64,000 nucleotides of DNA from Geobacillus thermodenitrificans subsp. thermodenitrificans DSM 465 (lineage in GTDB: Bacteria; Bacillota; Bacilli; Bacillales; Anoxybacillaceae), in the NCBI RefSeq assembly GCF_000496575.1, contig NZ_AYKT01000002.1, positions 1-64,000 of the forward strand, in the 5' to 3' direction. Under the pieces are notes generated by a model that was not told where the DNA came from, ran no database searches, and saw nothing but the letters and a program-made list of their open reading frames with translations. Positions 26,410 through 35,566 of this stretch are shown piece by piece. Numbering within the stretch: position 1 is the stretch's first letter; each line of letters opens with the position of its first letter. A program made the translations under genes and the position numbers.

Positions 26410-27339
26410 TCACAGCCAATGGTTGACGAGCAAGCCGATAGCGAGCAAAAAGCCAAACTGCGTATTCGTTTGGGCGGTCGCTTTCATTGCCGGCATCATC
26501 TCGATCGGTTTCGTTTTACCGATAAAGCCGCGCGCCGCTGCCACCGCTTTTGGCACACTCAATAAAGCAAGCAATGTCCAAAACGGTACGACGCTGAACA
26601 GAACAAGCGCCACAACCCAAAGAAACGCGGCGGCGAACATCATCGCAAGCACGCGGATTGCCCAATCGCGCCCGACTAAAATGGCAAGCGTTTTTCTCCC
26701 TTTTTCGCGGTCGCCGTCTAGGTCGCGGATGTTGTTGGCGAGCAAGATGGCCCCGACTAAAATGGCGACAGGAACGGCCACCAATATAGCCTTCGCACTG
26801 ACATCACCGGTTTGGATAAAAAATGAAATTAAAATGATGACAAATCCCATAAAAAACCCGGCCGCCAGTTCGCCAAACGGTGTATAGGCAATCGGAACAG
26901 GTCCACCGGTATAAAAGTAGCCCGCCGCCATACAAATGGTTCCGATGACCGCAAGCCACCAGCTGCTTTGCGCGCAAATGTAAACGCCAATGAGCATGGC
27001 CGCTCCACAGCAGGCGAACGCCAGTGTTAACACGGTTTTCGGTTTGAGGCCATCGCGGACGATGGCGCCACCGATGCCAACAGATTCCGGCGAATCGAGC
27101 CCGCGCTTATAATCGTAATATTCGTTAAACATGTTGGTTGCGGCTTGAATGAGCAGTGAAGCGACCAGCATAGCAGCAAAGAGCGAAAAGCGAACCCCCG
27201 TCTCGCCAAGCGCCAGCACCGTGCCGACACATACCGGTACGAACGCCGCTGTCAGCGTATGCGGCCGCGTCAGCCGCCAAAAGACGCGCCAGTCGCGGCG
27301 GGCAGGCGGTTGGTGATCAATATGTGTTGATGGTTGCAT
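26410..27339 (-). CDS. menA: 1,4-dihydroxy-2-naphthoate polyprenyltransferase
   Basis: A 309-residue UbiA-superfamily membrane enzyme with about eight spans. It joins a polyprenyl chain to dihydroxynaphthoate to form demethylmenaquinone. The first aspartate-rich site is NMFNEYYDYKRGLD and the second is NNIRDLDGDREKGRKTLA; both bind Mg-diphosphate. The ATG follows AAGGGGAAATCAGT. It is divergent from menF, with the 160-base gap serving both, so the menaquinone genes at this locus are read in both directions. Confidence 0.93.
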   Translation of the reverse strand: MQPSTHIDHQPPARRDWRVFWRLTRPHTLTAAFVPVCVGTVLALGETGVRFSLFAAMLVASLLIQAATNMFNEYYDYKRGLDSPESVGIGGAIVRDGLKPKTVLTLAFACCGAAMLIGVYICAQSSWWLAVIGTICMAAGYFYTGGPVPIAYTPFGELAAGFFMGFVIILISFFIQTGDVSAKAILVAVPVAILVGAILLANNIRDLDGDREKGRKTLAILVGRDWAIRVLAMMFAAAFLWVVALVLFSVVPFWTLLALLSVPKAVAAARGFIGKTKPIEMMPAMKATAQTNTQFGFLLAIGLLVNHWL

Positions 27340-27500
27340 ACTGATTTCCCCTTAATGTTTCGTGAAAATATCGTTTCATTTACGTTCAAAATAAGTGTAG
27401 GAAAACGTTTCAGGTGTGTCAACCCTTTCCGATAGATAAATGATTTCCTATTATATATAATGAAAGTAGGGGATGGAGAAGGAATCTAACGAAAGAAAGC

Positions 27501-28886
27501 GTGAGGGTCGTGGCAATTGTATCTCAACATAAAATCCAACAACAACTGCACGAGTTGGCGGCAAATGCCGCACGGCCGTTTGTGAGCTGGACGGAACCGT
27601 TGGAAGACATCGATCCGGTTTCTTTTTTTATGCAAGGGCCATCCTGCGGGTTTCGCGAGCGATTTTTTTGGTCTGACCGAAGTGGCAGCACCATCTTTGT
27701 CGGCCTTGGCTCGGCTTATACGATCGAAACAGAGGAAACAGACGGACGGTTTCATTATGTCGAACAGCAGCGCCAACGATGGGTTGAACAAATCGAGCGG
27801 CACGGTGAAGCGGATATGCCGCCGCTATTGTTTGGCGGGTTTGCTTTTGACCCGCATCAACCGCGCACATCCGTATGGCGCGGTTTTCCGGCCGGAAAAC
27901 TCATCGCGCCGACGGTGCTTCTCTCGGTTAAAAACGGACGGACGCTGCTGACGGTCACGCTGCCAACTGACGGCGTAGAGCGGGATATGGAGCGAATCGG
28001 GCGGCTGTTTAGACGGATCGAGGAGCCGCAGCCGGTTTCGGCAACGCTTCCAGCGCTCGTCTCAGATGAAGAGGAGGAAAAAGAGCGGTGGCTCGCGGCG
28101 GTCCGTCAAGCGATTGCTTCCATTCGTGTCGGAAGGTTGGATAAAGTCGTGCTCGCTCGTTCGCGGCGGTTGGCGTTCACCGGGACGATTGACGCCGCCG
28201 CTGTGCTGGCGCGGCTTCGTGAACAGCAGCCGTTTGCTTACCTTTTTGCGTTTGAACAAGATGGCCGCTGTTTTATTGGCGCCTCGCCTGAGCAGCTCGT
28301 TCAAAAAGACGGAGAGATGTGCCAATCGGTGTGCTTGGCGGGATCCGTGCGCCGCGGAAGCAGCCCTGGAGAAGATGAACAGCTTGGCGCCTGGCTGCAG
28401 GCTGATTCGAAAAACCGTGAGGAACATCAATTCGTTGTGCACATGATCCGCCGCGTGTTTTCTTCCGTTTGCGAGACGGTGGAGATGCCGACAGCACCGC
28501 AGCTTCTGAAGCTGCCGCATATCCAACATTTGTGCACGCCAGTTGTCGGCCGCGGCTGCCAGGAGCCATCCGTGTTGCGTCTTGTGGAAATGATGCACCC
28601 AACGCCGGCGCTCGGCGGAACGCCACGCGAACGAGCGATGGAAGCGATCCGTTCTCTTGAACCGCTTGACCGCGGGTGGTACGCCGCTCCGATCGGCTGG
28701 GTGGATGCTGATGGCAACGGGGAATGGGCAGTTGCCATTCGCTCCGGCTTGCTTGACGTCGATAAAGCCATGCTGTTTGCCGGCTGCGGCATCGTCGCCC
28801 ATTCAGATCCAACGAGCGAGTACGAAGAGACGAACGTCAAAATGGCTCCGATGTTATCGGCCTTAGGAGTGATGAGCAATGACTAA
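27501..28886 (+). CDS. menF: Isochorismate synthase
   Basis: A 461-residue chorismate-utilising enzyme that converts chorismate to isochorismate, the entry to menaquinone synthesis. The C-terminal half is the catalytic domain: GRLDKVVLARSRRLAF, FIGASPEQLVQ, HPTPALGGTPRERAM and the Mg-binding GCGIVAHSDPTSEYEET. Length and order match Bacillus MenF. The start taken is GTG at 27501 with an A/G-rich site (GAAAGAAAG); another GTG nine bases later is possible. It overlaps menD by eight bases, indicating coupled translation. Confidence 0.93.
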   Translation: MRVVAIVSQHKIQQQLHELAANAARPFVSWTEPLEDIDPVSFFMQGPSCGFRERFFWSDRSGSTIFVGLGSAYTIETEETDGRFHYVEQQRQRWVEQIERHGEADMPPLLFGGFAFDPHQPRTSVWRGFPAGKLIAPTVLLSVKNGRTLLTVTLPTDGVERDMERIGRLFRRIEEPQPVSATLPALVSDEEEEKERWLAAVRQAIASIRVGRLDKVVLARSRRLAFTGTIDAAAVLARLREQQPFAYLFAFEQDGRCFIGASPEQLVQKDGEMCQSVCLAGSVRRGSSPGEDEQLGAWLQADSKNREEHQFVVHMIRRVFSSVCETVEMPTAPQLLKLPHIQHLCTPVVGRGCQEPSVLRLVEMMHPTPALGGTPRERAMEAIRSLEPLDRGWYAAPIGWVDADGNGEWAVAIRSGLLDVDKAMLFAGCGIVAHSDPTSEYEETNVKMAPMLSALGVMSND

Positions 28887-30639
28887 CGCGTTGTCATGGT
28901 ATGTGGCCGCTTTTGTTGACGGGCTTGTGCAAGCCGGGGTGACAGAAGCCGTCATCAGCCCTGGTTCGCGCTCGACACCGCTTGCGATGGCGATGGCGGC
29001 GCATAGCGGTCTCCACTTTTCCATGCACATTGATGAACGATCGGCTGCGTTTTTTGCCCTCGGCATGGCGAAAGCGAAACAGCGGCCGGTCGCTTTAGTG
29101 TGCACGTCAGGGACCGCGGCGGCCAACTATTTGCCGGCCATTGTTGAGGCGTACTATTCGCGCGTGCCGCTTGTCGTGCTGACGGCTGACCGGCCGCATG
29201 AACTGCGCGATGTCGGGGCCCCGCAAGCGATCGACCAACTGCATTTATACGGCCGCTATGCGAAATGGTTTGTCGATCTGGCGTTGCCGGAAGAAACGGA
29301 TCCTATGCTGAGCTATGCGCGGACGATGGCGGCAAGGGCCGCCGCCATCGCAGCGGGGACGCCGGCCGGGCCAGTGCATGTCAACGTTCCGCTCCGCGAG
29401 CCGCTTGTCCCGACCATCGACGAGGCCGTTTGGGAGAAGGTGCGTACGGTTGCGGAAACGCCGCAAATCATGAGCGGCCGTGCGACGCTGCCAGCAGAGC
29501 ACGTGGCGGCGCTCTATGAGCAGTTGGCGGCGGCGAAACGCGGGCTCATTGTTTGTGGAGCGCTTGATCAGCCCGGCTTCGCTGAAGCGGTCACAGAGCT
29601 GGCACGGACGCTTGACTTTCCGATTCTTGCTGACCCGCTTTCCCAACTGCGCGCTGGTGCGCATGACAAAACGTATGTCATCGATAGCTATGATGCCATT
29701 TTAAAAGACGAGGCGGTCGCTTCGAGGCTTGTGCCGGATGTCGTGCTCCGGTTCGGCGCCATGCCGGTATCCAAGCCGCTGTTTTTATGGTTGAAGCAAC
29801 ACCGTTCCATCCGCCAAATTGTCGTCGATGACGGCGGCTGGCGCGATCCGACGTTGGAAGCGGCGTGCTTCGTCCGCAGCAATGAAACGGTTCTTTGCCG
29901 CCAGCTGCTTGACATCGCTAGACCGAAGCAAAAGGAGAGCGCGTGGTCGACGACATGGCGGGAGATGAACGACATTGCCCGCACCGTGTTGCGGCAGCAT
30001 TTGCCGGCAGACGAATGGTTTGAAGGAAAAGTGTTCACTGAGCTCGCTGAGTTGTTGCCGGCCGGAGCCACCCTTTTTGTCGGCAACAGCATGCCGATTC
30101 GCGACGCCGATACGTTTCTCTTTGCCACGGACAAGCCGCTTCGCGTTCTCGCCAACCGCGGTGCTAACGGCATTGACGGTGTCGTTTCAAGCGCGTTGGG
30201 CGCCAGCCTTGACGCATCGCCGCTTGTGCTTGTCATTGGCGATTTGTCGTTTTACCATGATTTAAACGGTCTGCTGGCGGCCAAAATGCATGGACTGCAG
30301 GCGACGATTGTGTTGATGAACAATAACGGCGGCGGCATTTTTTCTTTTTTGCCGCAAGCGCGCCATGAAGGGCCGTTTGAAACATTGTTTGGCACGCCGA
30401 CCGATTTGACGTTTGCTCATGCGGTCGAGATGTATGGCGGCCGTTATGCAGTGCCGCACACATGGGGCGAGTTTCGCCACCATGTCGCCGAATCGCTCAA
30501 CACAGGTGGGTTAAGTGTCATCGAAGTGCGCACGTCGCGCACAGAAAATGTCCAAATGCATCGATTTTTGTGGGAACGTGTTTCCCAGGAAATCGCCAAA
30601 TTTCTCGAACAAAAAGGAACGGAAGAACCATGGAATTGA
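28879..30639 (+). CDS. menD: SEPHCHC synthase (2-succinyl-5-enolpyruvyl-6-hydroxy-3-cyclohexene-1-carboxylate synthase)
   Basis: A 586-residue thiamine-diphosphate enzyme that adds 2-oxoglutarate (with decarboxylation) to isochorismate. SPGSRSTPLAMAMA at the N terminus and HIDERSAAFFALGMAKA are MenD signatures; VIGDLSFYHDLNGLLAAK and MNNNGGGIFSFLPQA bind ThDP-Mg. Length is normal. The gene sits between menF and menH with overlaps at both ends, so all are one transcript. Confidence 0.95.
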   Translation: MTNALSWYVAAFVDGLVQAGVTEAVISPGSRSTPLAMAMAAHSGLHFSMHIDERSAAFFALGMAKAKQRPVALVCTSGTAAANYLPAIVEAYYSRVPLVVLTADRPHELRDVGAPQAIDQLHLYGRYAKWFVDLALPEETDPMLSYARTMAARAAAIAAGTPAGPVHVNVPLREPLVPTIDEAVWEKVRTVAETPQIMSGRATLPAEHVAALYEQLAAAKRGLIVCGALDQPGFAEAVTELARTLDFPILADPLSQLRAGAHDKTYVIDSYDAILKDEAVASRLVPDVVLRFGAMPVSKPLFLWLKQHRSIRQIVVDDGGWRDPTLEAACFVRSNETVLCRQLLDIARPKQKESAWSTTWREMNDIARTVLRQHLPADEWFEGKVFTELAELLPAGATLFVGNSMPIRDADTFLFATDKPLRVLANRGANGIDGVVSSALGASLDASPLVLVIGDLSFYHDLNGLLAAKMHGLQATIVLMNNNGGGIFSFLPQARHEGPFETLFGTPTDLTFAHAVEMYGGRYAVPHTWGEFRHHVAESLNTGGLSVIEVRTSRTENVQMHRFLWERVSQEIAKFLEQKGTEEPWN

Positions 30640-31430
30640 ATGGAATCCGTTACCATGTAGAACAATATGGGGAAGGGGAGCCGTTATTGCTGTTGCACGG
30701 GTTTACCGGCAGTGCGGATACGTGGCGGCCACTCCTTCGTTCCTGGGGAGACTTCCGTCTCATTGCCGTCGATCTGATAGGGCACGGGCGGACGGAGGCG
30801 CCAAAGAGCGTTGAGCGGTATCAAATGAAACAGGCAGCGGCCGACTTGGCGGCACTTCTTGATGCACTTCGTATCGAAAAAGCAAACGTGCTTGGTTATT
30901 CGATGGGCGGGCGGCTTGCTTTAAGCTTTGCTATATGGTATCCGCACCGCCTCCGCCGTTTAGTGCTCGAAAGCAGCTCGCCCGGGTTGAAGACGGAAGC
31001 GGAGCGGCGCGCGCGGCAAGAAGACGATGAGGCGCTCGCGCAAATGATTGAACGAAACGGCGTGCGTGCATTTGTCGATTATTGGGAACAGCTCCCGCTG
31101 TTTGCGACCCAAAAGAAACTCCCGAAGCCCGTGCAGGATGCCATTCGCCGTGAGCGGCTTCGCCATACGGAGCGAGGACTCGCCAACAGTTTGCGCGGAA
31201 TGGGAACGGGCGTGCAGCCGTCATGGTGGGATCGGCTTGGGGAGGTCAAAGTACCTGTGTTGCTTCTTTGCGGGGAGTACGATGAGAAATTTTGCCGCAT
31301 CGCTGCCGACATGCATGAACGACTCCCAAACAGCGAACTCGTCTGCGTCCAAAAGGTCGGACATGCAATTCATGTGGAACAACCCGGCATTTTTGCTAAA
31401 ATAGTAAGTGAATTGATTAAAAGGGGGTAG
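30630..31430 (+). CDS. menH: SHCHC synthase, alpha/beta hydrolase
   Basis: A 266-residue alpha/beta-hydrolase fold enzyme expected to eliminate pyruvate from SEPHCHC. The nucleophile elbow is LGYSMGGRLAL (Ser near residue 90); LLHGFTGSADTW is the oxyanion region and the C-terminal VGHAIHVEQP holds the catalytic His. The ATG lies ten bases inside menD and is preceded by AAGGAACGGAAG. Order and size match B. subtilis YtxM/MenH. Confidence 0.9.
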   Translation: MELNGIRYHVEQYGEGEPLLLLHGFTGSADTWRPLLRSWGDFRLIAVDLIGHGRTEAPKSVERYQMKQAAADLAALLDALRIEKANVLGYSMGGRLALSFAIWYPHRLRRLVLESSSPGLKTEAERRARQEDDEALAQMIERNGVRAFVDYWEQLPLFATQKKLPKPVQDAIRRERLRHTERGLANSLRGMGTGVQPSWWDRLGEVKVPVLLLCGEYDEKFCRIAADMHERLPNSELVCVQKVGHAIHVEQPGIFAKIVSELIKRG

Positions 31431-31435
31431 TATGA

Positions 31436-32254
31436 ATGCCGTTTGAATGGGTAAAAGAACACGATTATGAAGATATTATTTACGAAACGTACAACGGCAT
31501 CGCTAAAATTACGATCAATCGTCCGGAAGTACATAATGCGTTTCGTCCGAAAACAGTTAACGAGCTGATTGATGCATTCACGCGGGCGCGTGATGATTCG
31601 AACATCGGCGTCATTATTTTGACCGGCGCGGGCGGCAAAGCGTTTTGCTCCGGCGGCGACCAAAAAGTGCGCGGCCACGGGGGCTATGTCGGCGAGGACG
31701 AAATCCCACGCTTGAATGTGCTCGATTTGCAGCGGCTCATTCGCGTCATCCCGAAACCGGTCATCGCGATGGTTGCCGGGTATGCAATCGGCGGCGGTCA
31801 TGTGCTTCATATCGTCTGCGACTTAACGATCGCAGCGGACAATGCCATTTTCGGTCAAACCGGGCCGAAAGTCGGCAGCTTTGATGGCGGTTACGGCGCC
31901 GGTTATTTGGCGCGCATCGTCGGCCATAAAAAAGCGCGCGAAATTTGGTATTTGTGCCGCCAGTACAACGCCCAAGAAGCGCTCGAGATGGGGCTCGTCA
32001 ACAAAGTCGTGCCGCTTGAACAGCTCGAGGAAGAAACGGTCAAATGGGCGCAAGAAATTTTGGAGAAAAGTCCGACGGCGATTCGCTTCTTAAAAGCGGC
32101 GTTTAATGCCGATTCCGATGGCTTAGCCGGCATTCAGCAGCTCGCTGGCGATGCGACGCTTCTCTTCTATACGACGGAAGAAGCAAAAGAAGGAATGAGA
32201 GCGTTTAAGGAAAAACGGAAACCGGACTTCGGCCAGTTCCCTCGTTTTCCGTGA
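31436..32254 (+). CDS. menB: 1,4-dihydroxy-2-naphthoyl-CoA synthase
   Basis: A 272-residue crotonase-fold enzyme that closes the naphthoyl ring from o-succinylbenzoyl-CoA. Typical stretches are [57 protein letters not shown] and [20 protein letters not shown]. Near-identical stretches occur across Bacillaceae MenB. AAAAGGGGG precedes the ATG, five bases after the menH stop. A strong terminator follows, separating it from menE. Confidence 0.96.
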   Translation: MPFEWVKEHDYEDIIYETYNGIAKITINRPEVHNAFRPKTVNELIDAFTRARDDSNIGVIILTGAGGKAFCSGGDQKVRGHGGYVGEDEIPRLNVLDLQRLIRVIPKPVIAMVAGYAIGGGHVLHIVCDLTIAADNAIFGQTGPKVGSFDGGYGAGYLARIVGHKKAREIWYLCRQYNAQEALEMGLVNKVVPLEQLEEETVKWAQEILEKSPTAIRFLKAAFNADSDGLAGIQQLAGDATLLFYTTEEAKEGMRAFKEKRKPDFGQFPRFP

Positions 32255-32388
32255 TCATGTGTGCGCCTTGAGCCGACATTGTCACGGTTGGATGGGGGCC
32301 AATCTGCGCATGAATCATTTCCGTGAACATGCGCACGCTTGGCTCGATTGAGGGCAAAAGGTTGCCCACCGGTCTTTTCCGTGAGAAC

Positions 32389-32426
32389 GAAAAAGCAGCT
32401 TGATGCGGCATCAAGCTGCTTTTTTG
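32389..32426 (+). terminator. Terminator between menB and menE
   Basis: Perfect stem AAAAGCAGCTTGATG with CATCAAGCTGCTTTT, followed by TTTT. It sits in the 195-base gap between menB and menE, so menE output depends on read-through or its own promoter. No start signal that would explain an independent promoter is obvious. Confidence 0.88.
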
Positions 32427-32449
32427 CGACCGAAGGGAGGAAAAACGAA

Positions 32450-33931
32450 ATGACGACCATGCCGAACTGGCTGAAGCAGCGGGCGTTTTTGACTCCGGAG
32501 CGGACGGCCATCAGTGATGGGGAGCGGACGAAAACGTTCGCCGATCTGTATGAAGCCGCCGCAAGCTGGGCGCGCCGCCTCGCCGGAGCGGGAATCAAAG
32601 AAGGCGACATTGTCGCCTTGCTTATGAAAAATAGCATCGAGATGATTGAAATCGTCCATGCGTTGTTTTTCCTCGGCGCCCGCGCTTTGCTGCAAAACGT
32701 GCGCCTGACCCCTTATGAACTTGGTTGGCAGCTCGATGACAGCGGGGCGCGTTTTGTCATTGCGGATGATGGTTTCGCCGACCGCTTCGGCGGTGACGAG
32801 CGGGTCATTACCGTCAGCGCGCTCGCCGGGCTTGCAGAAGCGGACGTCCCGCTCAAAGAAACGTACCATTTGGACGAGACAGCGACGATCATGTACACAT
32901 CGGGGACAACCGGCACCCCGAAAGGCGTGCTGCAAACATACGGTAACCACTGGTGGAGCGCCGTCGGTTCCGTTCTCAATTTAGGTTTGCATGAGCGCGA
33001 CTGCTGGCTGGCGGCGGTGCCGCTGTTTCATATTAGTGGGCTGTCGATCGCGATGCGCAGCGTCATTTACGGGATGCCGATGCATTTGCAAACGTCGTTT
33101 GATGCCAAGGCGGCTAACGCCTTGATCATGGACGGCAAGGTCACTGTCATGTCGGTTGTGGCCGCGATGCTGCAGCGGATGGTGGCGGAATTAGGGGAAG
33201 AGCGCTACCCAGATACGTTCCGCTGTATGCTGTTAGGCGGCGGACCGGCGCCGAAGCCGCTGCTTGAAGTGTGCAAAGAAAAAGGCATTCCAGTGTACCA
33301 AACGTACGGGATGACCGAAACGGCGTCGCAAATTGTTACGCTGGCCCCCGAATACAGCTTGACAAAGCTCGGTTCAGCGGGCAAGCCGCTTTTTCCCGCC
33401 GAGTTGCGCATCGTGCGCGATGGAAAGCCGGCGGCGCCGTATGAAGCTGGGGAAATCGTTGTGAAAGGGCCGAACGTAACGAAAGGGTATTTGCACCGAC
33501 CGGAGGCGACCGAACAGGCGATCCGCGACGGTTGGTTTTATACGGGAGATATCGGTTACGTCGATGAAGAGGGATTTTTGTACGTGCTCGACCGCCGCTC
33601 TGACCTCATCATCTCCGGTGGCGAAAATGTGTATCCGGCCGAAATTGAAGCTGTGCTCCTTGCTCATCCGGATGTCGAAGAAGCCGGGGTGACCGGCATG
33701 GAAGATGAAACGTGGGGACAAGTGCCGTATGCGTTTGTGAAATTGAAGCAAGGAGCGGCGGCCGATGAGGATGAACTGAAGCAATTTTGCCGCGGCCGAT
33801 TAGCCAAATATAAAGTGCCAGCGCGCATTTATTTCGTTCATGCGCTGCCGCGCAATGCGGCACAAAAACTGCTGCGCCGCGAGCTGAAAACACTCATTCC
33901 AGAAGCAGAAAAGCGAGCGTCCCAGCTATAA
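32450..33931 (+). CDS. menE: o-Succinylbenzoate--CoA ligase
   Basis: A 493-residue ANL-superfamily enzyme that activates o-succinylbenzoate with ATP and CoA. The P-loop is TIMYTSGTTGTPKGV (about residues 150-165); YQTYGMTETASQIV is motif A5, and WFYTGDIGYVDEEGFLYVLDRRSD is the hinge region; the C-terminal NAAQKLLRREL contains the catalytic Lys. The ATG lies after AGGGAGG. Upstream open frame is not coding, because it contains the preceding terminator. No menC follows it here. Confidence 0.94.
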   Translation: MTTMPNWLKQRAFLTPERTAISDGERTKTFADLYEAAASWARRLAGAGIKEGDIVALLMKNSIEMIEIVHALFFLGARALLQNVRLTPYELGWQLDDSGARFVIADDGFADRFGGDERVITVSALAGLAEADVPLKETYHLDETATIMYTSGTTGTPKGVLQTYGNHWWSAVGSVLNLGLHERDCWLAAVPLFHISGLSIAMRSVIYGMPMHLQTSFDAKAANALIMDGKVTVMSVVAAMLQRMVAELGEERYPDTFRCMLLGGGPAPKPLLEVCKEKGIPVYQTYGMTETASQIVTLAPEYSLTKLGSAGKPLFPAELRIVRDGKPAAPYEAGEIVVKGPNVTKGYLHRPEATEQAIRDGWFYTGDIGYVDEEGFLYVLDRRSDLIISGGENVYPAEIEAVLLAHPDVEEAGVTGMEDETWGQVPYAFVKLKQGAAADEDELKQFCRGRLAKYKVPARIYFVHALPRNAAQKLLRRELKTLIPEAEKRASQL

Positions 33932-33962
33932 GCGGGGCGCTCGCTTTATTCATCAGCTTCTG

Positions 33963-34163
33963 TTAAAAATCATCGTCCTCCAGTCCAAGCTCAGCTGCTC
34001 GATAGGCGACAAGCCGCTTAATATCGGGCGGCAACTGTTCCAACGAACCGAACTCGTACTGCCATAAATTTGTGAAGGAATCGATGCAAATCGGATACGC
34101 TTCCGGATGGCTCCGCTTCATTTCCCTTTTGAACGCTTTAATGAGGCTGGCGCGCTTGTCCAT
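33963..34163 (-). CDS. Small unknown protein (66 aa)
   Basis: A 66-residue charged protein, MDKRASLIKAFKREMKRSHP at its start and ending in acidic ELGLEDDDF. The ATG is preceded by AGAGGGGGATAACG, a good ribosome site. No membrane or signal segment is seen. I do not recognise the family. It is read leftward from the strand opposite menE and ends close to the menE stop. Confidence 0.6.
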   Translation of the reverse strand: MDKRASLIKAFKREMKRSHPEAYPICIDSFTNLWQYEFGSLEQLPPDIKRLVAYRAAELGLEDDDF

Positions 34164-34185
34164 CGTTATCCCCCTCTAACTATGT

Positions 34186-34214
34186 AAGCGCCGCCCGGTC
34201 AGCCGGGCAGCGCT
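34186..34214 (-). terminator. GC-rich hairpin between two leftward small genes
   Basis: AAGCGC-CGCCCGG pairs with CCGGGC-AGCGCTT with one mismatch, between the DUF1540 gene and the 66-residue gene. No T tract follows, so termination is uncertain; it could also stabilise RNA. Confidence 0.4.
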
Positions 34215-34229
34215 TGACTCATCTGCCAG

Positions 34230-34391
34230 TTATGCTTCGTCAGAAGGAACAAACGTTTTGCAGTCTGTTTCCGTCACATCGGACGCTGCTTTCCCTGTAT
34301 GGCTGACGACGTAAATCGCCTCAGCGCTGCAGCGGTTTCCTTCTGCCCAGTAATGACAGTTGCGTACTTCGCAAAGAACGTCTTTTGCCAT
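34230..34391 (-). CDS. DUF1540 cysteine-motif protein (53 aa)
   Basis: A 53-residue protein: MAKDVLCEVRNCHYWAEGNR, then CSAEAIYVVSH and a final DCKTFVPSDEA. The four cysteines (C7, C12, C21, C44) in CEVxxCxYWxxGNxCxA spacing match DUF1540, probably a small metal-binding fold. GGGGG precedes the ATG. Members are common in Bacillus and clostridia; function is unknown. It is divergent from the Fur-controlled pair, with the regulatory region between them. Confidence 0.75.
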   Translation of the reverse strand: MAKDVLCEVRNCHYWAEGNRCSAEAIYVVSHTGKAASDVTETDCKTFVPSDEA

Positions 34392-34522
34392 TCGTCGTCC
34401 CCCTTATCATGATGAAATCGGCTACAACAATAGTTTGCCGGTTCAAGCGGAATTTATGAATGGAAGGATCATCTGCTGCGGATCCGGTGTAAAAAGTGGG
34501 AAGTTTTTTAACTGACGATAAA

Positions 34523-34573
34523 TGAAAATATTTATCATTATCATTGACATAGAAAATCATTCTCAATTAAAAT
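34523..34573 (+). promoter_or_regulatory. Promoter with two Fur-like boxes
   Basis: TTGACA (34544-34549), an 18-base spacer and TAAAAT (34568-34573) form a promoter. TGAAAATATTTATCA (34523-34537) and AGAAAATCATTCTCA (34551-34565) each match the 7-1-7 Fur consensus TGATAAT-n-ATTATCA at 11-12 of 14 positions. The second lies in the spacer, so bound Fur would block RNA polymerase. Iron-starvation induction of the next genes is expected. Confidence 0.72.
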
Positions 34574-34607
34574 AAAAATCAAGAAGGTGATAAGGGAGGG
34601 TGACACG

Positions 34608-34898
34608 ATGGCCTCTTTACTTGTTGTGGGTGCAGATCATTTAGGCAATATTACCGATAAATTAGTGAATTCTGGTTTCCGGGAAATCATTCATGTCAAT
34701 GGCCGAAAAGTGAATATGGTCAAGCGCGATATTCCGGAGCATGTGGATGCTGTATTAGTTATGATCGATTACATTAACCATAACTTAGCCAAAAAAGTGA
34801 AAGAGAAAGCAAAAAGCAAAGACAAGCCCATTTATTTTGTCAAGCGTTCGTGGAGTTCGATTTATACTGTGCTGGAGCAGCTGGAGAAACATGCTTAA
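34608..34898 (+). CDS. DUF2325 domain protein, putative Fur-regulated
   Basis: A 96-residue protein consisting of one DUF2325 domain: MASLLVVGADHLGNITDKLV at the start, then GRKVNMVKRDIPEHVDAVLVM and DYINHNLAKKVKEKAKSKDKPIYFVKRSWSS split across strands. The fold resembles a small Rossmann-like domain; the role is unknown. The ATG is preceded by AAGGGAGGG, and a long in-frame extension upstream overlaps the promoter. It is followed after 18 bases by a second unknown gene, probably in the same operon. Confidence 0.7.
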   Translation: MASLLVVGADHLGNITDKLVNSGFREIIHVNGRKVNMVKRDIPEHVDAVLVMIDYINHNLAKKVKEKAKSKDKPIYFVKRSWSSIYTVLEQLEKHA

Positions 34899-34916
34899 AC
34901 ATGGGAGGCAGCAGTG

Positions 34917-35420
34917 ATGGCATTGACACATCAAAAGACACAAGGCGCTTGGGTTTATGCCGTTCACCGATTTCTCCACCGCGTGGTCGAGGCGTATTGT
35001 GAAACGACTCCTTCCTTGCGGTCGCCATTTCAGCTATTGAAGCTCATTGAAATGCATCGCCCGCTCCTTTCTTTGTCTCTCTTTCCGTCTCCATTACATT
35101 ACGGCCTCGTGCTCGCCAAAGTGACCGATCATTTGTTGCAGTTTTTTGGTTCGGCGGACGAGACAGAATGCAAGCCACTGTTGCTTGTTGACGGCGGGAA
35201 TGAGGGGGAGGCGGAAGATTGGAACGGTACAAACTTGTGTATCGTTTACCGTGACCGCGTGCGCGTATTGTTATGGTGCGAGGAAGAGGGGGAAATTCGG
35301 AACTACAAGGAAAGACTGCCGTCTTTATGTCGAGAAGCGGTCGGATTTTGTCCGCACGAGCTTGAATGTTGCTTTTTATGGACAGGCGGGCGCCGCATTG
35401 AATGGATGTCTACCGGATAA
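34917..35420 (+). CDS. Unknown protein, second gene of a putative Fur-controlled pair (167 aa)
   Basis: A 167-residue protein with no family I can name. There is no signal peptide. Visible segments are GAWVYAVHRFLHRVVEAYCE, then LFPSPLHYGLVLAKVTDHLL, then IVYRDRVRVLLWCEEEGEIR, and CREAVGFCPHELECCFLW. The five cysteines, four of them in the last third, could bind a metal or form disulfides. GGGAGG is upstream of the ATG. It lies 18 bases after the DUF2325 gene and ends at its own terminator, so both genes probably share the Fur-box promoter and may act together in iron limitation. Confidence 0.6.
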   Translation: MALTHQKTQGAWVYAVHRFLHRVVEAYCETTPSLRSPFQLLKLIEMHRPLLSLSLFPSPLHYGLVLAKVTDHLLQFFGSADETECKPLLLVDGGNEGEAEDWNGTNLCIVYRDRVRVLLWCEEEGEIRNYKERLPSLCREAVGFCPHELECCFLWTGGRRIEWMSTG

Positions 35421-35467
35421 AAACGGCATGTCTTCGAACGGTGTGAAAGCTCGACATGCCGTTTCAT
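35421..35467 (+). terminator. Terminator of the putative Fur-controlled pair
   Basis: A perfect 12-bp stem AAACGGCATGTC/GACATGCCGTTT (35421-35432 and 35453-35464) just after the stop codon, followed by a short T-containing stretch. Confidence 0.75.
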
Positions 35468-35566
35468 GTTGAAAGAAAAGGACGTTCGGACATTCTCTAT
35501 GTTGTCCTTGCGAGGGTATAGTCATAAATGTCCCATTTTTATCATAATATTTATGGCAAGGTGTCG

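Noticed and set aside
32305-32335. Inverted repeat TGCGCATG/CATGCGCA between menB and menE
   Set aside because: Loop of 15 bases, no T tract and no known operator match; the real terminator lies downstream.
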